Origin: Ga0077527 sp945862135
GTDB lineage: Bacteria; Pseudomonadota; Gammaproteobacteria; Burkholderiales; SG8-41
NCBI GenBank assembly: GCA_964203275.1
Contig: CAXNMF010000003.1
Span: 1-64,000 of the forward strand
DNA length: 64,000 nucleotides
Reading direction: 5' to 3'
Shown: positions 54,885 to 64,000 of the stretch, one piece after another
Position numbering within the stretch: position 1 is the first letter of the stretch
Layout of the letters: each line of letters begins with the position of its first letter
The notes under the pieces: generated by a model
Databases searched by the model: none
What the model was told of the DNA's origin: nothing
What the model saw: the letters and a program-made list of their open reading frames with translations, nothing else
Translations under genes and position numbers: made by a program

Positions 54885-55565
54885 ATGTTTTCCAATCGAA
54901 TTGCCTTGGTTATTGCAGCGCTGATGATATCCGCCAGTGTGGGGGCCATTGTGTTGCGACCGGACCAGAAAGTCGCCCAAATATCGGCCATTTCACTGGA
55001 AACGATGATTCCCAAGCAGTTCGGCGATTGGAAGGAAGAACCGCAACGCAATCTGCAGGTTGTTAATCCGCAAACTCAGGCCTTGCTCGACAAGCTATAC
55101 AGCCAGATTCTTGCCAGGGTTTACATCAACAAAGATGGCTATCGCGTAATGCTGTCGCTGGCCTATGGCTCCGACCAACGCGGTGCCCTTCAGGCGCATA
55201 AACCGGAAGTTTGTTATCCGGCGCAGGGCTTCACGCTGCACAGCAGCAAAAACCTGCCTTTGACCACCCCTTTTGGCGAAATCCCGGCCCAACGCCTGCA
55301 TACCTCGCTCGGACCTCGCCAGGAACCGGTGACTTACTGGTTTACGGTCGGTGATACCGCCGTACAGAGCAAATTACAAAAGCGGCTGGTCGATATTCGT
55401 TACGGGCTTACCGGCCAAATTCCGGATGGACTGCTGTTCCGGATTTCATCAATTGACGGAAATCAGGAGCGTGCGAACCAATTGCAAGATCAATTCGTCA
55501 ATCAATTGCTTCAAGCGATTGCTCCGGAAGATCGCAAACGTTTAAGCGGGCTTGGCAAGCCATAG
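54885..55565 (+). CDS. epsI: EpsI-family exosortase-associated protein
   Basis: A 226-residue protein with one N-terminal helix (IALVIAALMISASVGAIVLR) and an exported domain of the EpsI family. The family motif HKPEVCYPAQGF holds the single conserved cysteine (C110). Others are IPKQFGDWKEE and LSLAYGSDQRG. EpsI is normally next to or fused with exosortase of the XrtB type; here it lies about 34 kb from xrtB. It is followed after about 95 bases by nucleotide-sugar genes on the same strand. Its exact role in sorting or EPS synthesis is unknown. Confidence 0.92.
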   Translation: MFSNRIALVIAALMISASVGAIVLRPDQKVAQISAISLETMIPKQFGDWKEEPQRNLQVVNPQTQALLDKLYSQILARVYINKDGYRVMLSLAYGSDQRGALQAHKPEVCYPAQGFTLHSSKNLPLTTPFGEIPAQRLHTSLGPRQEPVTYWFTVGDTAVQSKLQKRLVDIRYGLTGQIPDGLLFRISSIDGNQERANQLQDQFVNQLLQAIAPEDRKRLSGLGKP

Positions 55566-55659
55566 CCTAAAAGCCCCTCAGAGAAATACCAGTCGATTTC
55601 TTCAATTCTGAATTCGAAACAAACAATCAAGTCCGTTAAATAAAGTCAGGGAGCGCAAA

Positions 55660-56985
55660 TTGCAGGCCACAAAAAACAATACAAAAATCCAGCTGATCAG
55701 TCGAATTCAGGAAAAGAAAGCGGTAATTGGCATTATTGGATTAGGCTACGTTGGTCTCCCCCTTGCCATACGATTTTCCGAAGCCGGATTTAAAGTCGTT
55801 GGATTTGATATTGATGAAAAAAAAGCTATCGCCATCAACTCCGGAGAAAGTTATTTCGTTCACATTTCAGACAAAGCGGTGGCGGGTGCACGCAAAGCTG
55901 GACTTGAGGGAACCACTGATTTCTCCCGCGCAGCCGAGGTTGATGCTTTAATTATTTGCGTCCCGACACCTCTAACGCCTTCGAGGGAACCGGATCTTAC
56001 TTTCATCATCAATACCGTGGAAACAATCCTTCCACATCTGCGCCCCCAGCAGATCGTATCCCTGGAAAGCACAACCTACCCGGGGACGACAGAGGAAGAA
56101 CTTAAAACGCGCATCGAAAGCCGCGGCCTTAAAGTTGGCGAAGAAGTTTTCCTTTGTTTCTCACCTGAGCGGGAAGACCCGGGCAACCCCAACTTTACGA
56201 CACGCACAATTCCCAAGGTCTGCGGCGGAACCACACCTGCTTGCCTGGAGGTTGGCGTCGCACTCTACAGCCAAGCGGTTGATAAAGTGGTGCCTGTCAG
56301 TTCGACACGCGCAGCCGAAATGGCAAAACTTCTGGAAAATATACATAGAGCCGTAAACATTGGATTAGTCAATGAGATGAAAATCATTGCAGATCGAATG
56401 GACATTGACATTCATGAAGTTATCCGCGCGGCAGCTACCAAACCATTTGGTTTTGTCCCCTACTTCCCGGGTCCCGGACTTGGGGGGCATTGCATACCGA
56501 TTGATCCGTTCTACCTGACTTGGAAGGCCCACCAGTATGGGGTACATACCCGCTTCATCGAACTTGCTGGTGAAATTAACAGTTCGATGCCTCACTGGGT
56601 CGTCAACAAAGTCGTAGACGCTCTTAACAATCAAAAAAAATCCGTCAAAGGCAGTCGCATACTAGTGCTTGGAATTGCCTATAAGAAAAATATTGATGAT
56701 ATGCGTGAGTCGCCTTCCGTTGAACTCATGGAGTTACTTGCGGCAAAAGGGGCGGACATTAGTTACTCAGACCCCCATGTCCCGGTGTTTCCAAAAATGC
56801 GCAAATATCACTTTGACCTTAAAAGCGTGGAAATCAGTCCTCAGACATTGCCCTCATATGACTTGATTCTTATCGCAACAAATCATGATGCTTTTGACTA
56901 TGACCTTATCCAAAAGAATTCAAAATTGGTGGTGGATACCCGCGGAATATATACAGCCAGCCTGCCCAATGTAATGAAAGCCTGA
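55660..56985 (+). CDS. wbpA: UDP-N-acetyl-D-glucosamine 6-dehydrogenase (WbpA/TviB-like)
   Basis: A 441-residue NAD-dependent UDP-sugar 6-dehydrogenase. The Rossmann motif is IGIIGLGYVGLPLAIRFSEA (about 24-43). The catalytic cysteine is in GPGLGGHCIPIDPFYLTWKA (about 268-287), the sequence typical of the UDP-GlcNAc/GalNAc group rather than the UDP-glucose group (GGSCFPKD). LVNEMKIIADRMDID and the C-terminal AYKKNIDDMRESPSVELMEL fit. The start is TTG at 55660 with AGGGAG 6-7 bases before it. It would supply UDP-GlcNAcA to the EPS. TviB-type specificity cannot be excluded. Confidence 0.9.
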   Translation: MQATKNNTKIQLISRIQEKKAVIGIIGLGYVGLPLAIRFSEAGFKVVGFDIDEKKAIAINSGESYFVHISDKAVAGARKAGLEGTTDFSRAAEVDALIICVPTPLTPSREPDLTFIINTVETILPHLRPQQIVSLESTTYPGTTEEELKTRIESRGLKVGEEVFLCFSPEREDPGNPNFTTRTIPKVCGGTTPACLEVGVALYSQAVDKVVPVSSTRAAEMAKLLENIHRAVNIGLVNEMKIIADRMDIDIHEVIRAAATKPFGFVPYFPGPGLGGHCIPIDPFYLTWKAHQYGVHTRFIELAGEINSSMPHWVVNKVVDALNNQKKSVKGSRILVLGIAYKKNIDDMRESPSVELMELLAAKGADISYSDPHVPVFPKMRKYHFDLKSVEISPQTLPSYDLILIATNHDAFDYDLIQKNSKLVVDTRGIYTASLPNVMKA

Positions 56986-57132
56986 TGAAAATGCCGCTTA
57001 GCTTATAAAGCTCAGGCTTTTAACAATGATCCAGAAAACCCGAAAACCATCGCCAATCGGATCTGAGTTGCATACAAAAACATGCCCACTAGGCATTGAC
57101 CTTCCACAGAAGACAACTGTTTCAAGCTGCAC

Positions 57133-58143
57133 ATGATTCTATTAACTGGTGGCACTGGCTACATTGGCTCACATACTGCGGTGGAACTACTCTCCGCCGG
57201 GCATCCTGTACACATCATCGACAATTTATCTAACAGTAAATTATCGGTATTTGACCGGATTGAAAAAACATCCGGAAAGAGACCGGGATTCTCAAAAATA
57301 GACATTCGTGACCGAACAGCCTTACAAAAGCTCTTTTCAGAGAATCGCTTCAATTCGGTTGTTCACTTTGCCGGCCTCAAGGCCGTTGGAGAATCAGTTT
57401 CAAAACCCTTGGATTACTACGATAACAATGTTGCAGGAAGTTTGACGCTCTTCGAGTGCATGGCAGAGGCCGGCTTAAAGAATTTAGTTTTCTCGTCGTC
57501 TGCCACGGTATACGGCGACCCCGCATCCGTTCCGATCCGTGAAGATTTCCCGCTATCCGCAACCAATCCCTACGGCCGAACCAAGCTGATCATTGAAGAG
57601 ATGCTCCGGGATATTGCACGTAGTGATTCCCAATGGCGGATTGCCTTGTTACGGTATTTCAATCCGGTTGGCGCACATAAATCCGGACTCCTCGGCGAAG
57701 ATCCGAATGGCATCCCAAACAACCTTATGCCTTACATTGCACAAGTTGCCGCCGGGAAGCGCTATGAACTGCCTGTTTACGGATCAGATTATCCTACACC
57801 TGACGGTACGGGCATTAGAGATTACATCCATGTAGTTGATCTTGCTCGCGGACATCTCGCTGCAATCAACAAGATTCAAACTACTTCGGGTGTTACAACA
57901 GTCAATCTTGGTACCGGCCGAGGCTACAGCGTGCTTGAGATGATCAATGCCTTTGCAACCGCCAGTGGAAAAGACATTCCCTACAAAATCGTAGGCAGGC
58001 GTGCTGGAGATATTGCGAAATGTTATGCCGACCCCACACTCGCAAGCCAGCTTCTGGGTTGGGGCGCAACTCTGGGAATCAATGAAATGTGTGAAGATAC
58101 CTGGCGTTGGCAGCAATGGGCATCTATAAATCTGAAGCAATAA
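57133..58143 (+). CDS. galE: UDP-glucose 4-epimerase
   Basis: A 336-residue SDR epimerase interconverting UDP-glucose and UDP-galactose. The NAD motif is LTGGTGYIGSHTAVELLSAG (about 4-23), the catalytic serine region is SSSATVYGDP, and YxxxK is in NPYGRTKLIIEEMLRDIA (about 148-165). The C-terminus KPSWGWK-like end and RRAGDIAKCYADPTLASQLL are GalE signatures. It stands alone after 147 bases with its own likely promoter. Some members also use the N-acetyl sugars, relevant because the neighbouring gene makes UDP-GlcNAcA. Confidence 0.95.
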   Translation: MILLTGGTGYIGSHTAVELLSAGHPVHIIDNLSNSKLSVFDRIEKTSGKRPGFSKIDIRDRTALQKLFSENRFNSVVHFAGLKAVGESVSKPLDYYDNNVAGSLTLFECMAEAGLKNLVFSSSATVYGDPASVPIREDFPLSATNPYGRTKLIIEEMLRDIARSDSQWRIALLRYFNPVGAHKSGLLGEDPNGIPNNLMPYIAQVAAGKRYELPVYGSDYPTPDGTGIRDYIHVVDLARGHLAAINKIQTTSGVTTVNLGTGRGYSVLEMINAFATASGKDIPYKIVGRRAGDIAKCYADPTLASQLLGWGATLGINEMCEDTWRWQQWASINLKQ

Positions 58144-58195
58144 TCAATATAGAGATAACTGAAGTTTGGCATAACGCCTCCATGGGGAATAAATC

Positions 58196-59542
58196 TTGAG
58201 AGTTACAATAATCGGCTCGGGTTATGTTGGTCTCGTTACTGGCGCATGCCTGGCAGAGGTCGGCAATGATGTCGTGTGCCTTGATGTGGACGACAAGAAA
58301 ATTCAAGGACTGCAAAAAGGAATCATCCCGATTTACGAGCCCGGCCTTGAAAGCATGATTCGCAAATGCAGTGCATCGGGACATATACGCTTTACAACAG
58401 ATGTGGAAGCCGCTGTTCATCACGGTGAGTTTCAGATCATCGCCGTGGGCACTCCGCCCGGGGAAGACGGATCCGCAGACCTGCAGCATGTCCTCTCAGC
58501 AGCGCGCAATATCGGAAAATTCATGCGCGACTATAAAATCGTCATTGATAAATCAACGGTTCCCGTCGGCACCGGCGACAAAGTCCGTGCCGAAATCCAG
58601 GAACAACTCGTTAACCGGGGAATCAACACGGAATTCAGCGTTGTCTCCAACCCGGAATTTCTTAAGGAAGGGGCCGCACTGTCCGACTTCATGCGCCCGG
58701 ATCGCATTGTCATCGGTACCGACAATGAGCGTGCGCTCCAGTCCATGCGGCAGTTGTATTCCCCATTCAACCGGAATCATGACCGCCTGATGGCGATGGA
58801 TATCCGCTCGGCTGAACTTACAAAATATGCCGCGAATGCGATGCTGGCCAGCCGCATCTCCTTCATGAACGAGTTGGCTATTCTGGCTGAGGCGACCGGC
58901 GCAAATATTGAGCACGTCCGGCTGGGCATCGGTTCCGATCAACGCATTGGCTACAGTTTTTTATATGCCGGCATCGGTTATGGCGGTTCCTGTTTTCCCA
59001 AAGATGTAAGAGCCTTGCAGAAAACCGCGATGGATCATGGCGTCAATTTGAAAATAGTCTCCACGCTCAATGATGTAAACAACCGTCAAAAACAGGTCAT
59101 TGTTGACAAAGTCATCAAACGTTTCGGCAATGACTTGAGTGGAAAACAGTTTGCTCTCTGGGGCCTCGCTTTCAAACCCAACACCGACGATATCCGCGAG
59201 GCGCCCAGCCTGGAAATCATCCAGGGATTGACAGCACGCGGCGCCACCATCGTGGCCTATGACCCTGTTGCCGCGGAAACGGCGCGTGCGGCATGCAAAG
59301 GCCTTCGCGGCATCACGTTCACCGATAAAGCCATCAATGCCGTTGAGGGCAGCGCTGCCCTGATTATTGCCACCGAGTGGCAGGAATTCAAGAGTCCGGA
59401 CTTTGCCGCGATCAAGGAGAAACTTTCAACCCCGGCCATTTTTGATGGACGCAATCTATACGATCCCGAGTATGTCGCCTCCTGTGGACTGGAGTATTAC
59501 TCGATGGGACGTCCTACACCATCGATAAAGACATTGCACTAA
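58196..59542 (+). CDS. ugd: UDP-glucose 6-dehydrogenase
   Basis: A 448-residue enzyme making UDP-glucuronate from UDP-glucose. The NAD motif is VTIIGSGYVGLVTGACLAEV (about 2-21). The active cysteine is in GGSCFPKDVRALQKTAMDHG (about 262-281), the UDP-glucose-specific form. KYAANAMLASRISFMNELA and AFKPNTDDIREAPSLEII are conserved. The TTG start at 58196 has GGGGA upstream. It lies 45 bases before galU, which makes its substrate. Confidence 0.96.
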   Translation: MRVTIIGSGYVGLVTGACLAEVGNDVVCLDVDDKKIQGLQKGIIPIYEPGLESMIRKCSASGHIRFTTDVEAAVHHGEFQIIAVGTPPGEDGSADLQHVLSAARNIGKFMRDYKIVIDKSTVPVGTGDKVRAEIQEQLVNRGINTEFSVVSNPEFLKEGAALSDFMRPDRIVIGTDNERALQSMRQLYSPFNRNHDRLMAMDIRSAELTKYAANAMLASRISFMNELAILAEATGANIEHVRLGIGSDQRIGYSFLYAGIGYGGSCFPKDVRALQKTAMDHGVNLKIVSTLNDVNNRQKQVIVDKVIKRFGNDLSGKQFALWGLAFKPNTDDIREAPSLEIIQGLTARGATIVAYDPVAAETARAACKGLRGITFTDKAINAVEGSAALIIATEWQEFKSPDFAAIKEKLSTPAIFDGRNLYDPEYVASCGLEYYSMGRPTPSIKTLH

Positions 59543-59587
59543 CCCCGACTCAGTAAAAATTACACTGTCATACGGAGCCAAGTTCAA

Positions 59588-60469
59588 ATGCAACGAGTCA
59601 CAAAAGCCGTTTTCCCCGTCGCCGGATTAGGTACGCGTTTTTTGCCGGCGACCAAAGCGAGCCCCAAAGAGATGCTCCCGATAGTCGACAAGCCGCTGAT
59701 CCAGTTTGCCGTGGAGGAAGCGGTTGCTGCAGGCATCACTGAGCTGATCTTCATTACCGGTCGCGGAAAACGTGCCATCGAAGACCATTTCGACAAGGCC
59801 TACGAACTGGAAAACGAACTGGATGCTCACGGCAAATGGGAAATGCTCGATGCGGTGCGCAACATCCTTCCCAAGCATGTGAATTGTGTTTACATCCGTC
59901 AGACCGATGCGCTGGGTTTGGGGCATGCCGTGCTATGCGCAAAACCCGTCGTGGAAAATGAAGCCTTTGCCGTCATTCTTGCCGATGACCTGCTGGATGC
60001 CAGCGTGCCGGTGGTACAACAGATGATCCAAACCTACAACTATTACTCATGCTCGGTTCTTGGGGTGCAGGATGTCCCGCGGAGCGACACGCGCAGCTAC
60101 GGTATCGTGGCCGCACAAGCACTCACGGATCGCGTGGAAAAAGTCTCGGCAATTGTCGAAAAACCGAAACCCGAGGATGCGCCCTCCACGTTAGCCGTGG
60201 TGGGGCGTTATGTGCTGACGCCGCGAATTTTTCATCACCTGGAAACGGTAACGCCAGGTTCCGGTGGGGAAATCCAGCTGACTGATGCCATTTCCGCGCT
60301 GCTTGCCGAGCAGCAGGTTCTGGCGTATCGCTATCAGGGGATTCGTTATGACTGCGGCTCAAAATTGGGCTATTTGCAGGCTACCGTCGAATTTGCGAAG
60401 CGGCATCCCGAAGTGGGTGAAGCGTTTCGGGAATACCTGGCCCAACAGAATCAGACTAAAAGCCCATGA
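59588..60469 (+). CDS. galU: UTP-glucose-1-phosphate uridylyltransferase
   Basis: A 293-residue pyrophosphorylase making UDP-glucose. The nucleotide-binding start is VFPVAGLGTRFLPATKASPK, followed by EMLPIVDKPLIQFAVEEAV (about 27-45). IRQTDALGLGHAVLCAKPVV and FAVILADDLLDA hold the metal and sugar sites, and GEIQLTDAISALL is the conserved C-terminal loop. GGAG lies upstream of the ATG. The gene supplies both ugd and galE. It overlaps the next gene by 4 bases. Confidence 0.97.
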   Translation: MQRVTKAVFPVAGLGTRFLPATKASPKEMLPIVDKPLIQFAVEEAVAAGITELIFITGRGKRAIEDHFDKAYELENELDAHGKWEMLDAVRNILPKHVNCVYIRQTDALGLGHAVLCAKPVVENEAFAVILADDLLDASVPVVQQMIQTYNYYSCSVLGVQDVPRSDTRSYGIVAAQALTDRVEKVSAIVEKPKPEDAPSTLAVVGRYVLTPRIFHHLETVTPGSGGEIQLTDAISALLAEQQVLAYRYQGIRYDCGSKLGYLQATVEFAKRHPEVGEAFREYLAQQNQTKSP

Positions 60470-61896
60470 ATCTGCAGCCGGTCATCCTCTGCGGTGGTTC
60501 GGGTACTCGCCTTTGGCCGCTCTCTCGGGAGCAATACCCGAAGCAGCTGCTCGCGCTAAATGGTGATCACACCTTGCTTCAAGGCACAGCTCTGCGATTT
60601 GCCGGGAAGCAAGGAGAGAAAATTGCATCTCCCCTCGCCCCCATCATCGTTTCGAACGAGGAATATCGCTTCATCACGGCTGAGCAGTTGCGCCAAATTA
60701 GCATCAAACCGGCAAAAATCATTCTTGAGCCTTTTGGCCGCAATACTGCCCCTGCCCTTGCACTGGCTGCACTGACTGCACTGGAATCGGGTAACGACCC
60801 GGTTCTGCTGGTGATGCCTGCAGACCATGTGATCGGCAACAATGCCGCCTTCCAGGCTGCTGTCAGCATCGGCATCCCGCAGGCAGAAGCGGGGAAACTC
60901 GTCACCTTCGGCATCAAGCCCACACATCCTGAGACGGGATATGGGTATATCCGTGCTGGTGCAACTCAAAACAATACATTTGAGATTGCCGCTTTTGTAG
61001 AAAAACCGGATGGCGCCACTGCAGAACGATACGTGGCTTCCGGTGACTATTTCTGGAACGCCGGGATTTTCATGATGCGCGCATCAGTCTGGCTGAAACA
61101 GCTTGAGATCACTCGGCCAGACATCATCAAAGCCTGCAGGACCGCCTTTAGCGGGGCTGCCAACGATCACGATTTCCTGCGCATTCACAAAGATGTGTTC
61201 AAGGACTGCCCAAGCGACTCCATCGACTACGCCGTCATGGAAAAACTCCCCGCCGGATTGGGGTTGGTTGTTCCACTGGATGCCGGCTGGTCAGATGTCG
61301 GTGCATGGGATGCCTTGTGGGATCTGGGGCAAAAAGACAGTGACAACAATGTCCTTCAGGGCGATGTGATGGCTTTCGCGACACGCGATTCCCTGGCGAT
61401 CTCACAATCCCGATTGGTCGCGCTGGTAGGACTGCAGGACACTGTCGTAGTGGAAACTCCAGACGCGGTGCTGGTCGCCCACAAAAGCCGCATGCAGGAA
61501 ATCAAAAACGTGGTGGCCCGCCTCAAACAGGGAGAGCGTTCTGAGGCCAATGCCCATCGCAAGATTTACCGGCCGTGGGGCTACTACGACAGCATCGATG
61601 CCGGCAGTCGTTTTCAGGTCAAACGGATTGTGGTCAACCCCGGCGCTACCCTCTCCCTCCAACTCCACCACCATCGGGCCGAGCACTGGATTGTCGTGCG
61701 TGGCACCGCCCGCGTAACACGGGGCGACGAGGTTTTTCTGGTGTCCGAAAACGAGTCGACCTACATCCCGCTGGGCACGCGGCACCGCCTGGAGAATCCC
61801 GGCAAAGTGCCGCTGGAAATGATTGAGGTGCAATCCGGTGCCTACCTTGGCGAGGATGACATCGTTCGCTTTGAAGATACCTACGGCCGCGCATAG
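60466..61896 (+). CDS. manC: Mannose-1-phosphate guanylyltransferase / mannose-6-phosphate isomerase
   Basis: A 476-residue bifunctional enzyme of the ManC/AlgA class. The N-terminal pyrophosphorylase has ILCGGSGTRLWPLSREQYPK (about 7-26), FGRNTAPALALAAL and AFVEKPDGATAERYVASGDY. The C-terminal cupin phosphomannose isomerase domain (about 360-470) has RPWGYYDSIDAGSRFQVKRI, LSLQLHHHRAEHWIVVRGTA with the metal histidines, and GTRHRLENPGK. It makes GDP-mannose from mannose 6-phosphate via mannose 1-phosphate together with a phosphomannomutase not seen here. GDP-mannose can be an EPS precursor. Confidence 0.96.
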   Translation: MNLQPVILCGGSGTRLWPLSREQYPKQLLALNGDHTLLQGTALRFAGKQGEKIASPLAPIIVSNEEYRFITAEQLRQISIKPAKIILEPFGRNTAPALALAALTALESGNDPVLLVMPADHVIGNNAAFQAAVSIGIPQAEAGKLVTFGIKPTHPETGYGYIRAGATQNNTFEIAAFVEKPDGATAERYVASGDYFWNAGIFMMRASVWLKQLEITRPDIIKACRTAFSGAANDHDFLRIHKDVFKDCPSDSIDYAVMEKLPAGLGLVVPLDAGWSDVGAWDALWDLGQKDSDNNVLQGDVMAFATRDSLAISQSRLVALVGLQDTVVVETPDAVLVAHKSRMQEIKNVVARLKQGERSEANAHRKIYRPWGYYDSIDAGSRFQVKRIVVNPGATLSLQLHHHRAEHWIVVRGTARVTRGDEVFLVSENESTYIPLGTRHRLENPGKVPLEMIEVQSGAYLGEDDIVRFEDTYGRA

Positions 61897-61927
61897 CCAG
61901 GAGCGTTTCACTCAATAACGCTATCCG

Positions 61928-62572
61928 CTATCGCGTTAAATTCAGCCTGGTGCCCGGAATGTATTCAATTTTCGTATCTGAAGGTGTGATGACAGGCTGC
62001 GGCCGAAGCTCAAAGTAGCGCGCCAAGACTGCAGGCACATAGCGTTGCGTCTCTGGATAGGGCGGAATTTTTCCACCATTTCGCAACACCACATTTTCGC
62101 CGGCGTTATATGCCGCCAAGACCAGTTCCAATTGCCCATTGAACATTTGCATCAGGTCTTTCAGATACAACGTTCCCGCTTTCAGGTTTAGCTGCGCCGA
62201 TTTTGCAGGATCACGAATACCGTAGCGTTGCGCAGTTTCCGGGAGCACCTGCATCAAACCAACAGCGCCTTTTACGGATATAGCATCTTGTCGATAGGCT
62301 GATTCCACAGATATCACTGCATGAATCAGTTCGGGCTCCAATCCCGCACTGTGCGCAGCTTCGTGTATCAGTTCAGCGAATGGTTTGTCCGCAAGATATA
62401 CGGGGATCTTCACGTCCTGCGGCACCTGTGACCGATCAATCAGACGGTAGGTATCTGAAATCCCGCGCAATCGATACGGAGACTCCACAGAAGATGAAGC
62501 TTCTGCAGCTATCGCATTCGTGCTCGTAAATACGATAACGAAAGCCAGGCTGGGAAAAAAGCGATGTGTCAT
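61928..62572 (-). CDS. Lytic transglycosylase (SLT domain)
   Basis: A 214-residue exported enzyme that cleaves peptidoglycan glycan strands. The start at 62572 is chosen because a signal peptide follows (MTHRFFPSLAFVIVFTSTNA); the frame reaches 62794 but that stretch lies over the 5S gene. The catalytic glutamate is in LIHAVISVESAYRQDAISVK (about 100-119), followed by GAVGLMQVLPETAQRYGI and LVLAAYNAGENVV. Such enzymes open the cell wall for secretion systems and EPS machines. It is convergent with manC and lies directly after the rRNA terminator. Confidence 0.92.
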   Translation of the reverse strand: MTHRFFPSLAFVIVFTSTNAIAAEASSSVESPYRLRGISDTYRLIDRSQVPQDVKIPVYLADKPFAELIHEAAHSAGLEPELIHAVISVESAYRQDAISVKGAVGLMQVLPETAQRYGIRDPAKSAQLNLKAGTLYLKDLMQMFNGQLELVLAAYNAGENVVLRNGGKIPPYPETQRYVPAVLARYFELRPQPVITPSDTKIEYIPGTRLNLTR

Positions 62573-62592
62573 ATGACTGACAATTAGACAAC

Positions 62593-62628
62593 AAAAAAGC
62601 CCGACCTCACTGAGGTCGGGCTTTTTCT
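62593..62628 (-). terminator. Rho-independent terminator of the rRNA operon
   Basis: The stem GCCCGACCTCA / TGAGGTCGGGC with a very short loop is followed on the minus strand by TTTTTT. It lies just past the 3' end of 5S rRNA. The other side is also T-rich, so it may work in both directions. Confidence 0.9.
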
Positions 62629-62635
62629 TATGGGT

Positions 62636-62751
62636 GCCTGACAATGTCCTACTTTCACACGGGTAATCCGTACTATCATCGGCGCTGAGTCGTTTCACGG
62701 CCCTGTTCGGAATGGGAAGGGGTGGGACCAACTCGCTATTGTCGTCAGGCA
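62636..62751 (-). rRNA. rrf: 5S ribosomal RNA
   Basis: On the minus strand the sequence begins TGCCTGACGACAATAGCGAG, with the conserved CCCATTCCGAAC loop and the matching 3' end CATTGTCAGGCA. The ends pair as the 5S helix I. It lies about 170 bases after the 23S 3' end. Ends are uncertain by a few bases. Confidence 0.93.
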
Positions 62752-62920
62752 TAGCTGTTTGGCTATACATGCAGCACACCAATGTGCACTGCATGCGAGC
62801 CGTATCTGGAAGAAGTAAAGTTTAGTATTTAAATCAAACACTTGGTTTGATTGAACATTAACATGAGCCTACCTGAGCCAACTGATCCGACCAAGGATCA
62901 GCGCACGCTCAAAATTATAG

Positions 62921-64000
<1,080 letters not shown>

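Noticed and set aside
62573..62794. Longer start for the lytic transglycosylase
   Set aside because: The extension crosses the rRNA terminator and 5S gene; the signal peptide begins at 62572.

Overview
The window looks like a piece of a betaproteobacterial chromosome. The combination of a tripartite tricarboxylate (Tct) transporter, PEP-CTERM proteins, an exosortase of the XrtB type with the EpsL/D/E/F/G/I set, and a general type II secretion system (T2SS) is typical of Burkholderiales, Nitrosomonadales and Rhodocyclales. The rRNA genes at the right edge fit this. I cannot place the genus without a 16S gene or a database search.

Layout. 0-6 kb is ordinary chromosome: tctBA, a GlcD/D2HGDH-type flavoprotein, a MAPEG protein, msrB, a conserved hypothetical gene, yciB, bolA and a PpiC foldase. 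6-9 kb is a PEP-CTERM island: a TIGR03790-like protein and two PEP-CTERM proteins, one with a probable internal thioester domain. 9-12.2 kb carries regulators: a PilZ protein and a NarL-type sensor kinase/regulator pair. 12.4-42.6 kb is a large exopolysaccharide (EPS) locus. It contains the initiating sugar-phosphate transferase, EpsL, EpsD, EpsE (Wza-like), EpsF (Wzz-like), EpsG (kinase-like), exosortase XrtB, a Wzy polymerase, a Wzx flippase, several glycosyltransferases, and a methyltransferase. It also holds an epimerase, a GDP-heptose supply module (gmhA, hddA and a three-domain fusion), a GT26-STAS fusion, a surface beta-helix lipoprotein, a YdcF-like protein and a putative polysaccharide lyase. 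42.7-53.8 kb is a T2SS locus in two divergent arms (gspFEDC and gspGHIJKLMN). 54-62 kb returns to EPS functions: an outer-membrane barrel, epsI, and nucleotide-sugar genes for UDP-GlcNAcA, UDP-Gal, UDP-GlcA, UDP-Glc and GDP-Man. A lytic transglycosylase follows, then 5S rRNA and the 3' part of 23S rRNA on the minus strand.

How the parts fit. The nucleotide-sugar genes feed the glycosyltransferases. A lipid-linked repeat unit is probably started by the 12.4 kb transferase, flipped by Wzx, polymerised by Wzy, and exported through EpsF/EpsE/EpsL. XrtB and EpsI would process PEP-CTERM proteins such as the two at 7-9 kb. The kinase/regulator pair and the PilZ protein are plausible controllers.

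Main caution. At least eight genes are interrupted by reading-frame breaks although the protein stays readable across frames (conserved hypothetical, yciB, epsG, xrtB, two glycosyltransferases, ydcF-like, lyase, gspL), and one has a clean in-frame TGA. Breaks cluster at 3.7-4.9, 41.2-42.1 and 51.7-51.95 kb, several at homopolymers. This looks more like consensus sequence error than gene decay, but the sequence alone cannot settle it.
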